Shown piece after piece: positions 20,712-30,551 of a stretch of DNA of 44,273 nucleotides. The notes beneath the pieces were generated by a model that ran no database searches, was not told where the DNA came from, and worked only from the letters and a program-made list of their open reading frames with translations. The position numbers and the translations under genes were made by a program. This stretch comes from Desulfurococcales archaeon. GTDB lineage: Archaea; Thermoproteota; Thermoprotei_A; Sulfolobales; Desulfurococcaceae. Each line of letters starts with the position of its first letter. Position 1 is the stretch's first letter. The stretch is taken from NCBI GenBank assembly GCA_021163115.1, contig JAGGXK010000071.1:1-44273 (forward strand). The letters run 5' to 3'.

Positions 20712-21389
20712 TTATTGTATAGAGACACTGGGATTACATGGCTCTATCTTCAATATATTCTTCTCAATAAGTATTTTCTCTAACATAGGGATCCCTACTT
20801 CACTTCCAACAGTATTATCGAATTCTATTAGTATGTCTTTTTCTTTGTAGAAGTCTATTATTGGCTGAAATGTCTGATAGTAGATCTCGTATCTCTTCCT
20901 TATAACCTCTGGTTCATCATCTTTTCTCCTTATTAATGGTGTTCCATCATCATCGCATACTAGATCGTTTTTGGGTGGCATAAACTTGAGGTTATAGATC
21001 CTACCGCATTTCGGGCATATATACCTGTTTGATAATCTATCAACAGCTACCTCCATGGGTACATAGAGATGTATTGCAGCATCGATCTTAGTTATTTTGT
21101 CCAAGGCCTTGGCTTGTGCTATGGTTCTCGGGAAACCGTCTAAAATGAATCCCTTTTCACAATCTGGTTGACTAAGCCTTTGTTTTACAACCTCGATAAC
21201 TATCTCATCTGGTACCAGCAAGCCTTTTTCAATATACTCCTTTATTCTCCTGCCGAGCTCTGTATTCTTTGCTATCTCGGCACGGAATATGTCTCCTGTA
21301 CTTATATGGGGTATACAGTATTTCTTCTTAAAGTAACTAGCATAGGTTCCTTTTCCTGCACCTGGTGGTCCAAGTAAGACTATTCTCAA
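20712..21389 (-). CDS. adk: Adenylate kinase
   Basis: ORF; MRIVLLGPPGAGKGTYA, DGFPRTIAQAKAL, Cys zinc/LID region CPKCGRIYN. Confidence 0.95.
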   Translation of the reverse strand: MRIVLLGPPGAGKGTYASYFKKKYCIPHISTGDIFRAEIAKNTELGRRIKEYIEKGLLVPDEIVIEVVKQRLSQPDCEKGFILDGFPRTIAQAKALDKITKIDAAIHLYVPMEVAVDRLSNRYICPKCGRIYNLKFMPPKNDLVCDDDGTPLIRRKDDEPEVIRKRYEIYYQTFQPIIDFYKEKDILIEFDNTVGSEVGIPMLEKILIEKNILKIEPCNPSVSIQ

Positions 21390-21446
21390 GTTTTATCCCC
21401 CAAGCTATGCTTATGTATAGATTACAGTAGTATATGGGATAAATAT

Positions 21447-22706
21447 CTAGGGGGTAAGTCTTGTTCTGTCTCTAACGAATAATATAGCCTCTCTAACATT
21501 CTTTAATCCAAGCATGCCCATCATTAGCCTTTCAACACCTAGTCCAAAGCCTCCATGGGGAGGCATGCCATACTTGAATGCTTCTAGGTAGAACTGGAAG
21601 TTGTCGGGGTTTAATCCCTTAAGCTTCATTGCTTCAATAAGTTTTTCGTATCTATGTTCTCTCTGGCCGCCACTAGATATCTCCAATCCCTTGTAGTCTA
21701 GATCGAACTTTCTTGTATGTATTCCATCTTCTTCTCTCATATAGTAAAAGCCTGTTGTTTCAAAGGGGAATTTTGTGATAAAGTATATATCATAGCCTTT
21801 CTCAGCCATGATTTTACCTAGAACTTTTTCTGCAGCCTCACTTAGGTCTTCTCCTTCAGATACCTCTATACCCTCTGATCTAAGGATATCTACTGCTTCT
21901 TCATATGTTAGTCTACGAAATGGTGTACTCAAAGGCTTTAATTCTATGCCAAGGATTTCTAGTTCTTCCCTACATCTATTACGAATGCTGTCAACAATGT
22001 ATTTGATAAGATTCTCTAGAGTGTTCATAACATCCTCTTCACTATCAATGAATCCTTGTTCAACATCTATACCCCATGACTCGTTCAAGTGTCTGGTTGT
22101 ATTGAATTTCTCTGCCCTAAAATAGGGTGTTATCTCATATACCCTGGGTATGCTTGATATCAACATTTGCTTATAGAGCTGAGGGCTTTGGCTTAGATAG
22201 GCTTTTCTTTCAAAATACTTTAGTTCAAAAAGTGTTGCTCCCCCCTCTGCTCCAGCTGCAACTATCTTTGGTGTATGGATTTCAAAGAAGTTATTTTTCT
22301 CAAAATACTCTCTAGCAGCCTTTAATATGGTATTTCTTATACTAAAAATTGCTTTTTCTAAGGGATTTCTCACCAGTAGATACCGGTATCTTATTCTTGT
22401 ATCAAGGAGTGTGGGAACCTTACCAATAGTATCAACTGGTAGCGGTTCTATAGGCTTATTGTACACATAGATCTTCTCTGCAACATATTCTACACCACGC
22501 TTACTCCTCTGAATCTCGGCTTTTTCTCCCTCAAAACACATTGCTGTACCAATAGGCAGCTCTTTTACTTTATTAAAGAGCTCTGGTTCACGCTCCTTTT
22601 TAAAGACAATAACTGTTGGCTTAATATGCCTATTAGTACTCAGCTCTATTATAACTACTTTACCAACAATCTTCTTCCTAATAATCCATCCACATATTCT
22701 TTGCAG
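21447..22706 (-). CDS. aspS: Aspartyl-tRNA synthetase; listed ATG (22541) truncates the OB fold, proposed start CTG at 22704-22706
   Basis: Class II motifs (RVYEITPYFRAE, GFGLGVERLMMGMLGLKNVREA). In-frame upstream translation reads LQRICGWIIRKKIVGKVVIIELSTNRHIKPTVIVFKKEREPELFNKVKELPIGTA-MCFEGEK, i.e. the anticodon-binding OB fold. Confidence 0.9.
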   Translation of the reverse strand: MQRICGWIIRKKIVGKVVIIELSTNRHIKPTVIVFKKEREPELFNKVKELPIGTAMCFEGEKAEIQRSKRGVEYVAEKIYVYNKPIEPLPVDTIGKVPTLLDTRIRYRYLLVRNPLEKAIFSIRNTILKAAREYFEKNNFFEIHTPKIVAAGAEGGATLFELKYFERKAYLSQSPQLYKQMLISSIPRVYEITPYFRAEKFNTTRHLNESWGIDVEQGFIDSEEDVMNTLENLIKYIVDSIRNRCREELEILGIELKPLSTPFRRLTYEEAVDILRSEGIEVSEGEDLSEAAEKVLGKIMAEKGYDIYFITKFPFETTGFYYMREEDGIHTRKFDLDYKGLEISSGGQREHRYEKLIEAMKLKGLNPDNFQFYLEAFKYGMPPHGGFGLGVERLMMGMLGLKNVREAILFVRDRTRLTP

Positions 22707-22838
22707 GCTTGTTCACCTAAACGCAGATATAATCCATTAATAAATAAATATTTAACTCCTAAATTAAACAATAATACTAGAAATGAATACTTGATACCTC
22801 AACAGAATAATTAATACAGTATATTGTAAAGTATAATG

Positions 22839-22850
22839 TTTAAAATATAT
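22839..22850 (+). promoter_or_regulatory. TATA-like box for the GC-rich RNA gene
   Basis: tttaaaatatat about 27-38 nt before the first GC-rich base at 22877. Confidence 0.5.
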
Positions 22851-22876
22851 AAGTGATACTAAACACTATAAATAAT

Positions 22877-23058
22877 GGGCCAGCCACCCAGCACCGCTAG
22901 CCGACCCCGGACCCCGGGTAATGGAGTCCAAGGACACACGCTTATGTGTTTTTGGACTAACCTGGGGCAAACCACCGGCTAGCGGCGGCCTCCTAAGTGA
23001 GGCGGGTACCCGGGTGTGGCGCCGGGGGGAGCCTCGGGACCCCTGGGTGGGCTAGGCC
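22877..23058 (+). ncRNA. GC-rich structured RNA gene of unassigned family
   Basis: Very high G+C against an AT-rich background; 5'/3' ends pair (ggcc-agccacccag / ctgggtgggctaggcc); perfect internal pairs CCGCTAGCCG/CGGCTAGCGG, AGTCCAA/TTGGACT, ACACA/TGTGT, GCCTC/GAGGC; TATA-like element upstream; T-run downstream. Confidence 0.75.
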
Positions 23059-23074
23059 TTTTTTGTTTCTTTTT
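23059..23074 (+). terminator. Poly-T terminator of the GC-rich RNA
   Basis: ttttttgtttcttttt immediately after the closing helix. Confidence 0.6.
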
Positions 23075-25751
23075 ATGGTATTTTTGTAGTTACTCTTTTT
23101 CTGATTTCTTCTATTACGATTATTATATGGGTTATGATGAAGATTTCTATGACTTCTATTAGTGGTAATGGAGTTGCTTTTAGTAGCCATGGCATTAGGT
23201 ATATTGGTGCTATAGCTATTATAGCGGCTATTATGTAGCCTAATATATGGTACTTATTTCTTGTAAATCCTATTTCAAGGAGGCTTTTATCTGGGCTCCT
23301 CATATTGAAGCTATGGGCTAGCTCGCTTATTGATAATGCTAGGTATGCAGCTGTTGCAGCAAATAATGGTCTCAGTGATGCAGAGAACCATGTAAGCAGA
23401 GATAATACTACTCCAATGTATCCAAGGAAGTATAGCCCTGTCTTACCCAGTAAAGGCTTAAGAGCTGTAGGAGGCTTCTTCATTACATCAGGCTCGGGGG
23501 GCTCTAGTCCAAGAGTTATAGCTGGTAGGGAATCTGTTACAAGATTGATCCAGAGAATCATTGCAGGGGTTAACAGTAGCTTATCTAACAACAAGATACT
23601 TCCAAGGACAACAAGTACTTCTGCAACATTAGCTGATAACAGGTATAGTGTCGACTTCCTTATATTATTATAGCTTGTTCTCCCCTCTTCTACTGCAGCA
23701 ACTATTGTTGCAAAGTTATCATCTTCCAGAATGAGATCGGCAGCCTCTCTTGCAACATCAGTACCCCTTAAACCCATTGCCACACCAACATCAGCAAGCT
23801 TTAATGCAGGAGCATCATTGACTCCATCACCAGTCATAGCAACTACGTGGCCTTTCTTCTTAAAAGCCTTAACTATACGGAGTTTATGCTCTGGTGAAAC
23901 ACGGGCGAACACAGCCACATTATCGATAATCTTCTCTAATTCCTCATCACCCATTAAATCAAGCTCCCTACCTGTAACCACAGTTTTTCCCTCCAGGGGA
24001 AGCCCTATCATCTCCGCTACAGCCTTAGCTGTTATTGCATGATCCCCTGTAACCATTACAACATTAATACCTGCATCAATAGCCTTCTTTATAGCACCAG
24101 GAACCTCAGGTCTAGGTGGATCAATAAATCCTGTAAACCCTATGAATACAAGATCATTTTCTATATTTTCCTGTTCAGACTCATCTTCTCCTAAGACCCT
24201 GTATCCGTGACCCAAGATCCTTAATCCTTTTGAAGCAAGTTCTTCGGCTATACCTAAGAATTCTTCCTTTTTCTCCTTATTAAGCTCTTTAATAACGCCA
24301 TTAACTATATAGTACCTTGATTTTGATAGAATAGTTTCTGGTGCGCCCTTACTATAAAGTATTCTTTTATTATCTTTTTCTATTACAACGCTCATCATTT
24401 TTCTCTCGCTAGAGAATGGAATCTCATGGATTCTTCTATATTTCCTCCTAATAACTCCTGGATCTATACCAGACTTATATGCTAATACAACAAGAGCAGC
24501 CTCCAATGGATCTCCTATGGGTTTAGGCGGATTCACACTATAATCTACATCACTATTATTACATAATACACTATTCTCTATAAGAAGATCTAGTTCTTCT
24601 AGTTCACCATATCTAAGGACATTACCGTTATAGGTTATTTTGCCCTCCCGTAAATATCCACTACCACTAATCTCTAGAACCCCTTTGGATGGAAGCCAGA
24701 TCCTTGTAACAGTCATCTCATTCCTAGTAAGAGTACCTGTTTTATCTGTGGCAATAACTGTTACACGTCCAAGGCTTTCAACAGCTCCCAGTCTTCTAAC
24801 CAATGCATTCCTCCTAGCCATTCTCATTACTCCTAGTGCTAGTATCATTGTTAGTACAGCTGGTAGTCCCTCCGGTACCGCTGCTACAGCTAACGCTATA
24901 CTTGTAAGCAGTGCTTCAATAGGGGAGGCAGCACCAACAATTATAGCCAGTATGAGTACTGCAACAGCTATACCAATAATTACGCCACCTAACTGCTTGG
25001 CAAGCTTATCCATTTCAACATGGAGCCTTGTCTTCTCTTCAGCGGTCTCAGCAACCATCTGGGCTATCCTACCAAGCTCTGTCTTCATACCAGTAGCAAC
25101 TACAACAGCCTTGCCTGTGCCCCTTACAACATAGGTTCCACTATAAACCATGTTGATTCGATCAGCGAGAGGGGTAAGAGGATCAAGTATGACATCAGCC
25201 TTTTTAGCTATTGGATGGCTTTCACCAGTAAGCATTGACTCATCAACAGATAGGTCCCTTGCTTCAATAAGCCGTGCATCAGCTGCAACTCGATCACCCT
25301 CGCTAAGTATAAGTATATCACCAGGAACTATCTGCCTGGAATCAATCTCCATCAATCTCCCATTTCTCAAAACCCTAGCCTTAGGAATAGCCATGCTCTT
25401 CAACTTCTCAAGAGTCTTCTCAGCCCTATACTCCTGGATAACACCAGCAAAGATCATTATAGCCATTATAGCTATAATGCTATAGGCATCAGATGTCTCA
25501 CCAACAATAATGGCTATAATAGCTGCAGATAAAAGAAGAAGCATAAATAAGTTAAGGATCTGGCCAAGAATGATCTTTAAAAGACTTCTACCACCCTTAG
25601 CTGTTAGCTCATTCAAACCATAGATTCTAAGCCTTTCCTTAACCTCATCATCGGGTAATCCATGCTTAGGATCTGTTTTAAGTTTCTCTAAAACCTCCCT
25701 AGTATTCAGTGCGTGCCACTTATCATTATTCAATGTATTATCTAGCCCCAT
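23073..25751 (-). CDS. Cation-transporting P-type ATPase (calcium-type, PMR1/SERCA-like)
   Basis: [61 protein letters not shown]. Confidence 0.95.
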   Translation of the reverse strand: MGLDNTLNNDKWHALNTREVLEKLKTDPKHGLPDDEVKERLRIYGLNELTAKGGRSLLKIILGQILNLFMLLLLSAAIIAIIVGETSDAYSIIAIMAIMIFAGVIQEYRAEKTLEKLKSMAIPKARVLRNGRLMEIDSRQIVPGDILILSEGDRVAADARLIEARDLSVDESMLTGESHPIAKKADVILDPLTPLADRINMVYSGTYVVRGTGKAVVVATGMKTELGRIAQMVAETAEEKTRLHVEMDKLAKQLGGVIIGIAVAVLILAIIVGAASPIEALLTSIALAVAAVPEGLPAVLTMILALGVMRMARRNALVRRLGAVESLGRVTVIATDKTGTLTRNEMTVTRIWLPSKGVLEISGSGYLREGKITYNGNVLRYGELEELDLLIENSVLCNNSDVDYSVNPPKPIGDPLEAALVVLAYKSGIDPGVIRRKYRRIHEIPFSSERKMMSVVIEKDNKRILYSKGAPETILSKSRYYIVNGVIKELNKEKKEEFLGIAEELASKGLRILGHGYRVLGEDESEQENIENDLVFIGFTGFIDPPRPEVPGAIKKAIDAGINVVMVTGDHAITAKAVAEMIGLPLEGKTVVTGRELDLMGDEELEKIIDNVAVFARVSPEHKLRIVKAFKKKGHVVAMTGDGVNDAPALKLADVGVAMGLRGTDVAREAADLILEDDNFATIVAAVEEGRTSYNNIRKSTLYLLSANVAEVLVVLGSILLLDKLLLTPAMILWINLVTDSLPAITLGLEPPEPDVMKKPPTALKPLLGKTGLYFLGYIGVVLSLLTWFSASLRPLFAATAAYLALSISELAHSFNMRSPDKSLLEIGFTRNKYHILGYIIAAIIAIAPIYLMPWLLKATPLPLIEVIEIFIITHIIIVIEEIRKRVTTKIP

Positions 25752-25893
25752 ATATTTCCATTGTTTAAATTCTTAATAAAAGGCTATAAGTTAAATATAT
25801 TATTCACTCCGACACACTTCATAGCTAATTCCAAGAATGAAACCATTTATTTAACAACATATACCCAATATATACTTGGGAGAAGCAGGGGAT

Positions 25894-26706
25894 ATGCCCA
25901 AGAAGAAGAGGCGTTTAAGAAAAATAAAAACACTAGATCAATATTTTTCATTGCAGCCTGAGTCAGTGGAAGATAAAGATAACTCTATAGAAACTACTCT
26001 TATGGAAGAGTTAAACAAGGCTCCTATAACTACTCAGAAGCAAGAACGAGAAACTGTTGTAAAACCTTTACAACACATCCCTGTAGAAGAACCTATTGAA
26101 GAAGAGTCTGAGGAGAATTTTGAAGAGTTTATTGAAGAGATCTTGACGGATCTATTGAAAGCAGATTCTGAGGTAAGAGAAAGCACTTTTAGTAAAAATA
26201 ATGTAGTAAAGGAGCCAACACTACAGGAAATAAGTATGAAGGAGGCTACTTCCAACGGTCTTATAGTAACAGAGAAGCCTGAAGAAGAAAAGGTAGAGAA
26301 ACACGTTTTATCTTCCATAGCCTTGCCAAGCGGAGAGATATTAAGAAAACTTATAGAAAAACCAATTGAACTAGGAAGCATCATTTCATGTAATAACCAA
26401 GGGGAGTGTAGTGATGGAATAAAGATTTCAGAGATCTTTGTAGATAATTTTGGGTTTAGACGTCAAAGAGGCTTCGTACGTACATCCCGTTTACCAATAA
26501 TACTTGACTGGCTTATTGAAGAAGGTGTTGTTAAAAAAGTGCTTCCCAGAGCATACAAGCTTGAGACAAACCGTGGTGCTTTAGCTCTTGTTCCAGAGGA
26601 TTTCATATGCGAGTTAGTGAAAAGATATGGTGTTATTATTAAAAACTATGATTGTAGCAATTACCAAGTAAGTTTAGAGGGTACAAGTAGGAGAAGGAAA
26701 AAATAA
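25894..26706 (+). CDS. Hypothetical protein with acidic low-complexity N-terminal half and compact C-terminal domain
   Basis: ORF; ATG at 25894 preceded by GGGGAT is a better start than the listed TTG at 25876. Confidence 0.75.
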   Translation: MPKKKRRLRKIKTLDQYFSLQPESVEDKDNSIETTLMEELNKAPITTQKQERETVVKPLQHIPVEEPIEEESEENFEEFIEEILTDLLKADSEVRESTFSKNNVVKEPTLQEISMKEATSNGLIVTEKPEEEKVEKHVLSSIALPSGEILRKLIEKPIELGSIISCNNQGECSDGIKISEIFVDNFGFRRQRGFVRTSRLPIILDWLIEEGVVKKVLPRAYKLETNRGALALVPEDFICELVKRYGVIIKNYDCSNYQVSLEGTSRRRKK

Positions 26707-26839
26707 TTACATTTAAACAATATAGTTAGCAACATTAATTGTTACATTGTAAGCGTAAGCAACTATACCCGTTCATTAATGTAATGGTGAGAATTGATTA
26801 ACTTCCAAAAGCTTGTAGGCGGCTTATACATTCAAAATA

Positions 26840-27205
26840 CTAGTGTCTAGAAGGTATGTAATATGGTCTAGGAACAGCTGTATCAGTATATATACGTGGT
26901 ATTCTTCTCCTCCTCCGCCTCTTCCTTATCCCTCTTCTTTCAGGTGGTAGCTCCATTCCTGGAAGTCCGTAGCTTCCATCAGGAAATTCTACAAGTATTC
27001 CCATGTCAACTAATTTATTTAATGCTCTTCTAAGCCTATCTTCACCAGCTATACCACTAAACTCTTCTCTTAGCTCATCCCATGTCATTGGCCTACCTTT
27101 TTCTCTAATAGTATCAATTATTACATCTCCTAGTTCTTCATCTCTAGGTGCAACTAGTACTACTATCTCGGAATCTTCATAAACCACTCTTCTGGACCTA
27201 GCCAT
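26840..27205 (-). CDS. Small wHTH-like hypothetical protein with basic C-terminal tail
   Basis: ORF; DTIREKGRPMTWDELREEFSGIAGEDRLRRALNKLVDMGILVEFPDGSYGL, then RRGIRKRRRRRRIPR. Confidence 0.75.
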   Translation of the reverse strand: MARSRRVVYEDSEIVVLVAPRDEELGDVIIDTIREKGRPMTWDELREEFSGIAGEDRLRRALNKLVDMGILVEFPDGSYGLPGMELPPERRGIRKRRRRRRIPRIYTDTAVPRPYYIPSRH

Positions 27206-27243
27206 AGGTATTTCACCCCTAATACTATCTCTCCTTTCTAAGT

Positions 27244-27264
27244 AACACTATAGATAGTAGTGTT
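27244..27264. promoter_or_regulatory. Inverted repeat AACACTA-N7-TAGTGTT between divergent genes
   Basis: Perfect 7-bp arms separated by tagatag. Confidence 0.5.
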
Positions 27265-27269
27265 TATAA

Positions 27270-27293
27270 ACCCTTCTCATATAAACGAAGGGT
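27270..27293. repeat. Inverted repeat ACCCTTC-N10-GAAGGGT
   Basis: Perfect 7-bp arms separated by tcatataaac. Confidence 0.45.
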
Positions 27294-27342
27294 CCCACAA
27301 TTTTAGGATTTTCCCGTAATGTTTATAATAAATAATACATTT

Positions 27343-27365
27343 TCCCACTATATAGTCCCACTATA
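27343..27365. repeat. Tandem TCCCACTATA, two copies at 13-nt spacing
   Basis: tcccactata tag tcccactata read directly. Confidence 0.55.
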
Positions 27366-27421
27366 AGGGAATCCTCTTAGTCTTCGTTATTAACCAGTTC
27401 CATATAAAATATTATTATAAG

Positions 27422-29356
27422 GTGGTAGCTATTCCGGCCAAATACCTTCTAGCTCCTGCTGGTTCCAAGGTGTTATTGCTTGGAAATGAGGCTATTGCAA
27501 GAGCTGCTATAGAATCTGGGATAGGTTTTGCATCAGCTTATCCAGGAACACCTAGTACTGAGATAATTGAGGCTCTTGCAGAGATGGCTAAGGATGTAGG
27601 GTTTTATGTAGAATGGAGTACTAATGAAAAAGTAGCTTTCGAGGCTGCTTATGCTGCTTCTCTTGCAGGTGTTAAAGCACTTGTTGCCATGAAGCATGTG
27701 GGAGTTAATGTTGCAGCAGATATACTTATGAGTAGCGCCTATGCAGGCACTAATGCAGGTTTCCTAGTAGTATCAGCAGATGATCCTGGGCAACATAGTA
27801 GTCAGAACGAGCAGGATAATAGATGGTATGGCTTCCTAGCCCACATACCTGTTATAGAGCCATGGAGCCCCTCTAGTGCATACAGGCTTGTAAAAGCAGC
27901 ATATGAGCTTAGTGAACGATACAGGCACCCAGTAATATTTAGGTCTACGACAAGGATAAGCCATACAAGAGAATCCATATTGCTTGAACACGATATCCCC
28001 AAGAATATTAAAACAAAGGGAGTATTTGACAGAGATATAAAAAGATATGTACTAATACCTGCTCATGGAAGGCTTCTTAAGAAGAAAATGATGGAGAAAT
28101 GGAATAGAATCATTGAAACTGAAGGAAGAGAACCCTTTATCAAAATCATTAACCCTGGAAACAGGAAAGTAATCATTGCATCCGGTATAGCCTATGCACA
28201 TACAATAGAGGCTCTAGAACATCTAGGAAGAGGGAACGAATACACTATTGTAAGAGTTTCCCTCCCAGTACCGTTGCCTAGGAAACCTATTATAGAAATT
28301 TGTAGAGAAGCTTCTAAGGTTCTTGTTCTTGAGGAACTAGACCCTATTGTAGAGCAACAGGTTAAGAAGATATTATTTGATGAGGGAATAGAAACAAAAG
28401 TTTATGGGAAAGAATATGTACCGTTGAACCAAGATCTCGATCTTGATAAAGTATATAGGGCTATCAAGGCTTTTGAGGGACTGGATCCAAGTGAAACACC
28501 ATGGAGGCCTAGAGAGCCAATAAAGACAGAGCCTCCAATACCTCCTAGACCCCCTGTTATGTGCCCCGGATGCCCCCATAGGAATACATTCTATATAATA
28601 AAGGTTGCTGCAAACAAGGCTGGGCTTAGGAATCCTGTATTTACTGGAGACATAGGATGTTATACACTAGGGTTCCAGAAACCCTTCAAGACCCAGGAGA
28701 CAAGCTTTGAAATGGGTGGGAGCATAGGGGTGGCTCATGGGCTTAGCAAGACTATAGAAGAACCGGTCATAGCTGTTATCGGGGACTCAACATTCTATCA
28801 TGCAGGCATACCTCCATCAATAAATATTGTATATAATAAGGGGAGAGCAATAGTCCTTGTTCTCGACAACTACTATACAGCAATGACAGGGCATCAGCCA
28901 CATCCAGGGACAGGATATACAGCAATTGGTGAGAAAACCTACAGGGTTCCAGCAGAAAAAATACTTGAATCAATAGGGTTCAAGACCTATGTTATTAACC
29001 CAATGAATGTTAGAGAATCTATTGAGAAAGTAGTTGAAGCATATAAAGCTTACAGGGAGGGTGGCCAGGTAGCAATTGTATCACGGATGAAGTGTGCATT
29101 ACAGGCATTGCGTGATGCTAGGAGAGCTGGGATAAAACTACCAGTATACGGTATTATAGAGGACAAGTGTACAGGCTGTATGGTTTGTGTAAACCTACTT
29201 GCGTGTCCAGCAATAATTGTTCCAGAAGATGGTAAGAAACCAAGAATACTTCCTGAACTATGTGCTGGCTGTGGATTGTGTGCACAGGTATGTCCATTTA
29301 ATGCTATTGAGGTTATAAGACCAGGTGATCCAGACTGGATAAAAGCTTGGATGTAG
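27422..29356 (+). CDS. iorA: Indolepyruvate:ferredoxin oxidoreductase alpha subunit
   Basis: ORF; TPP domain GDIGCYTLGFQ, PPVMCPGCPHRNTFY, C-terminal 2x[4Fe-4S] CTGCMVC...CAGCGLCAQVCP. Confidence 0.94.
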   Translation: MVAIPAKYLLAPAGSKVLLLGNEAIARAAIESGIGFASAYPGTPSTEIIEALAEMAKDVGFYVEWSTNEKVAFEAAYAASLAGVKALVAMKHVGVNVAADILMSSAYAGTNAGFLVVSADDPGQHSSQNEQDNRWYGFLAHIPVIEPWSPSSAYRLVKAAYELSERYRHPVIFRSTTRISHTRESILLEHDIPKNIKTKGVFDRDIKRYVLIPAHGRLLKKKMMEKWNRIIETEGREPFIKIINPGNRKVIIASGIAYAHTIEALEHLGRGNEYTIVRVSLPVPLPRKPIIEICREASKVLVLEELDPIVEQQVKKILFDEGIETKVYGKEYVPLNQDLDLDKVYRAIKAFEGLDPSETPWRPREPIKTEPPIPPRPPVMCPGCPHRNTFYIIKVAANKAGLRNPVFTGDIGCYTLGFQKPFKTQETSFEMGGSIGVAHGLSKTIEEPVIAVIGDSTFYHAGIPPSINIVYNKGRAIVLVLDNYYTAMTGHQPHPGTGYTAIGEKTYRVPAEKILESIGFKTYVINPMNVRESIEKVVEAYKAYREGGQVAIVSRMKCALQALRDARRAGIKLPVYGIIEDKCTGCMVCVNLLACPAIIVPEDGKKPRILPELCAGCGLCAQVCPFNAIEVIRPGDPDWIKAWM

Positions 29357-29366
29357 GTGGTCTGGT

Positions 29367-29957
29367 ATGACTAGATATAATGTACTTCTAGTTGGTGTGG
29401 GAGGTCAAGGGCTTCTAACCCTAGGCTCTATTATAGGAAATGCTGCAATCGAAAACAATGTACACGTTACTATTGCGGAGACCCATGGCTTAAGTCAGAG
29501 GGGAGGAAGCCTTATTGTACATGTAAGGCTTGGGGAGGGTTCGTCCCCCCTAATACCTAGGGGAGCAGCTGATTTAATAATAGGATTAGAAGCTTTAGAG
29601 ACAGCAAGGTATATCGAGTATGCTAGGGAAAATGCCTTAGTGGTTATGAACGAGTTTCTATGGCCACCGCCGCTAGCTAAGACACCTAGTCTAAACACTA
29701 TTATTGATGAAGCAGGAAAAAGAGCAAGACTCTATATAATTAATGCTAATAAAGAAGCAGAAAGGGCTACAGGACTTGTAGTTACAGCAAATACTTTGAT
29801 CCTAGGGTATGCTATAGGAGTGGACAAGGACTTTGCTAAACTACTTGGGGGAATAGATGTAGTTGAAAAAGCGTTAGCGAGGGTATTTAGAGGAAAAGCT
29901 CTAGGGCTAAACAAAAAAGCCCTACGCAGAGGATACGAGCTTGCGGTATCTCAGTAA
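29367..29957 (+). CDS. iorB: Indolepyruvate:ferredoxin oxidoreductase beta subunit
   Basis: ORF; NVLLVGVGGQGLLTLGSIIGNAA, ETHGLSQRGGSLIVHVRLGE; follows iorA. Confidence 0.93.
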   Translation: MTRYNVLLVGVGGQGLLTLGSIIGNAAIENNVHVTIAETHGLSQRGGSLIVHVRLGEGSSPLIPRGAADLIIGLEALETARYIEYARENALVVMNEFLWPPPLAKTPSLNTIIDEAGKRARLYIINANKEAERATGLVVTANTLILGYAIGVDKDFAKLLGGIDVVEKALARVFRGKALGLNKKALRRGYELAVSQ

Positions 29958-30030
29958 ACAATGTTTTTTCTTAGACATATTACTCTTATACTTCTAGTTA
30001 AATAAGAGTTCTTGATTAGGTGTCCTGGTT

Positions 30031-30429
30031 TTGGAGAGACTAGATGCTATAATAGAGGAGCTTATTGAAAAAGCCAAGAACATTCTTAGGCATAGCTATG
30101 CTCCATATAGCGGGATCCATGTATCCTCTGCAATATACACTGATAAAGGGAATATATACCTTGGTGTAAATGTTGAGAATTCAAGCTACGGCCTAACAAT
30201 ATGTGCCGAAAGATCAGCCATAGCTTCAATGGTTTCAAATGGGGAAAGAAAGCCCCTAATTGTGGCAATTATTACTGACTACCCCCAGCCTATACCTCCC
30301 TGTGGAGCCTGCCGGCAGGTTATAGCAGAGTTTAATGAGGATACAGTAATAGTTATGTATAGTATAAAATCTAAGGTTAAACAAATAGTAAGGTTATCAG
30401 AGATATTTAAATCACCGTTTAAGCTATAG
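30031..30429 (+). CDS. cdd: Cytidine deaminase
   Basis: ORF (TTG start); YAPYSGIHVSSAI, CAERSAIASMVSNGE, PPCGACRQVIAEF. Confidence 0.93.
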   Translation: MERLDAIIEELIEKAKNILRHSYAPYSGIHVSSAIYTDKGNIYLGVNVENSSYGLTICAERSAIASMVSNGERKPLIVAIITDYPQPIPPCGACRQVIAEFNEDTVIVMYSIKSKVKQIVRLSEIFKSPFKL

Positions 30430-30495
30430 AAGAGGTTTTAAGGAACTAGATAAATACTGGCTAAATAGGGATGAAGAAGAACCCGGGAGAAGGAT

Positions 30496-30516
30496 ACCCC
30501 GATCTCTATGAGGGGT
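30496..30516. repeat. Hairpin ACCCC-N11-GGGGT in intergenic region
   Basis: accccgatctctatgaggggt. Confidence 0.35.
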
Positions 30517-30551
30517 TAAATGACTTAAATAATTGATAGCGGGCGCAGACC

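Noticed and set aside
22626-22814. 62-aa Asn-rich plus-strand ORF
   Set aside because: Antisense to the aspS 5' end; AT-driven low complexity.
22877-23058. Assigning the GC-rich RNA to RNase P, SRP RNA or 5S rRNA
   Set aside because: No GAAAGUCC/ACAGAAA...GGCUUA, no SRP helix-8 GGAA...AGCAG, no 5S GAAGUUAAGC signature on either strand as far as I could read; left unassigned pending Infernal.
22993-23190. ORF 22993-23190 (-), 65 aa
   Set aside because: Overlaps the RNA island and the ATPase 3' end; low-complexity Asn/Arg composition; likely an artifact.
24640-25134. 164-aa plus-strand ORF antisense to the P-type ATPase
   Set aside because: Ser/Ala/Thr/Ile-rich composition is typical of a shadow frame opposite a real gene; other plus ORFs at 23305, 23731, 25020 and 25150 rejected likewise.
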